From: Arenimonas sp.
Lineage (GTDB): Bacteria > Pseudomonadota > Gammaproteobacteria > Xanthomonadales > Xanthomonadaceae
NCBI GenBank assembly: GCA_003497545.1
Contig: DNNT01000041.1
Span: forward strand, 12,745 to 17,759
Direction: 5' to 3'
Length of the DNA: 5,015 nt
Positions 4,720 to 5,015 of the stretch are shown here, in pieces. How positions within the stretch are numbered: position 1 is the stretch's first letter; the number at the start of each line of letters is the position of its first letter. The notes under the pieces are model-generated. The model did not search any database. It was not told the DNA's origin and saw only the letters and a list, made by a program, of their open reading frames with translations. The position numbers and the translations under genes were made by a program.

Positions 4720-5015
4720 TTAAGCCCCACGCGCCAGGAGGAACTCGGCCAGCGCGAGGTCGGCGGGCGTGGTGATTTTCAGGTTGTCTTCGCTGCCTTC
4801 GACCAGGCAGGGCTTGAGGCCGAGGCGCTCCATGGCCATGGCTTCGTCGGTGACCTTGAGTCCGGCGCCGAGCGCGGCCAGCAGGGCGCGGGTGAGGCCG
4901 CCGCGGCGGAACAGCTGCGGCGTGAGCGCGCGCCACAGCCATTCGCGCGGCTCGGTGGCGGCGCTGCGGCCGGCCTGGTCGGCGCGCTTGAGGGTGTCGC
5001 GCACCGGCGCCGCCA
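4720..5015 (-). CDS. ispD: 2-C-methyl-D-erythritol 4-phosphate cytidylyltransferase IspD (C-terminal part, cut by window edge)
   Basis: The last 97 or so codons of IspD, which couples CTP to methylerythritol 4-phosphate, giving CDP-methylerythritol, two steps before IspF. The in-window part begins [12 protein letters not shown], matching the A-A-P-V-R-D-T-[LM]-K-R substrate-binding segment of E. coli IspD. It continues with [10 protein letters not shown], the V-T-D-E-A motif, and [21 protein letters not shown], the conserved C-terminal signature containing the K-[IV]-T active-site lysine. It ends LARGA followed by TAA at 4720. The reading frame is open to the window edge with coding sense, so the 5' two thirds lie off the right side. 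A GTG at 5004 falls inside the conserved segment and is not the start. ispD and ispF are often adjacent or fused; here they are separated by 159 bp holding the inverted repeat. Confidence 0.95.
   Translation of the reverse strand, partial: AAPVRDTLKRADQAGRSAATEPREWLWRALTPQLFRRGGLTRALLAALGAGLKVTDEAMAMERLGLKPCLVEGSEDNLKITTPADLALAEFLLARGA

Overview
The window looks like an ordinary, high-GC, gene-dense stretch of chromosome from a gammaproteobacterium, most likely the Xanthomonadaceae/Lysobacteraceae (Lysobacter, Luteimonas or Xanthomonas-like). The support is the gene set and order (ispD-ispF-truD, surE-pcm-yqaA-nlpD), a Pcm with the roughly 225-residue length and N-terminal extension I recall from Xanthomonas, and strong G/C bias at third codon positions. 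This placement comes from recalled sequences and synteny, not from a search.

Layout. Seven of the eight genes are on the minus strand, so transcription runs mostly from right to left. From the right edge: the end of ispD (4720-5015, cut by the window); a 159-bp gap filled by a large inverted repeat made of CACGGAT units (4576-4709); ispF (4078-4560); truD (3053-4081); and a small unknown lipoprotein gene (2779-2985) with its own strong ribosome binding site. Next comes the only plus-strand gene, an Smr-domain protein (2191-2775), which converges on the lipoprotein gene with 3 bp between the two stop codons. It diverges from surE (1332-2111) across a 79-bp gap that holds likely promoter elements. 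surE is followed by pcm (658-1335), yqaA (73-657) and the first 25 codons of a lipoprotein gene that is probably nlpD (1-76, cut by the window).

How the genes relate. IspD and IspF are steps of the MEP isoprenoid pathway. TruD makes pseudouridine 13 in tRNA. SurE (nucleotide phosphatase) and Pcm (isoaspartyl repair methyltransferase) are a stress and stationary-phase survival pair. YqaA is a DedA-like membrane protein, and NlpD activates cell-wall amidases during division. In E. coli the comparable cluster is ispD-ispF-truD-surE-pcm-nlpD-rpoS. Here it is split between truD and surE by the smr/lipoprotein pair, and yqaA is added between pcm and nlpD. The minus-strand genes are packed tightly: ispF/truD, surE/pcm and yqaA/nlpD overlap by 4 bp, and pcm/yqaA abut with no gap. 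Most of these internal starts lack a Shine-Dalgarno sequence, which points to translational coupling.

I see no CRISPR array, transposase, tRNA, rRNA, phage or defence gene. The least ordinary items are the strand-asymmetric inverted repeat before ispF and the uncharacterised 68-residue lipoprotein. I do not see a convincing new multi-gene system.
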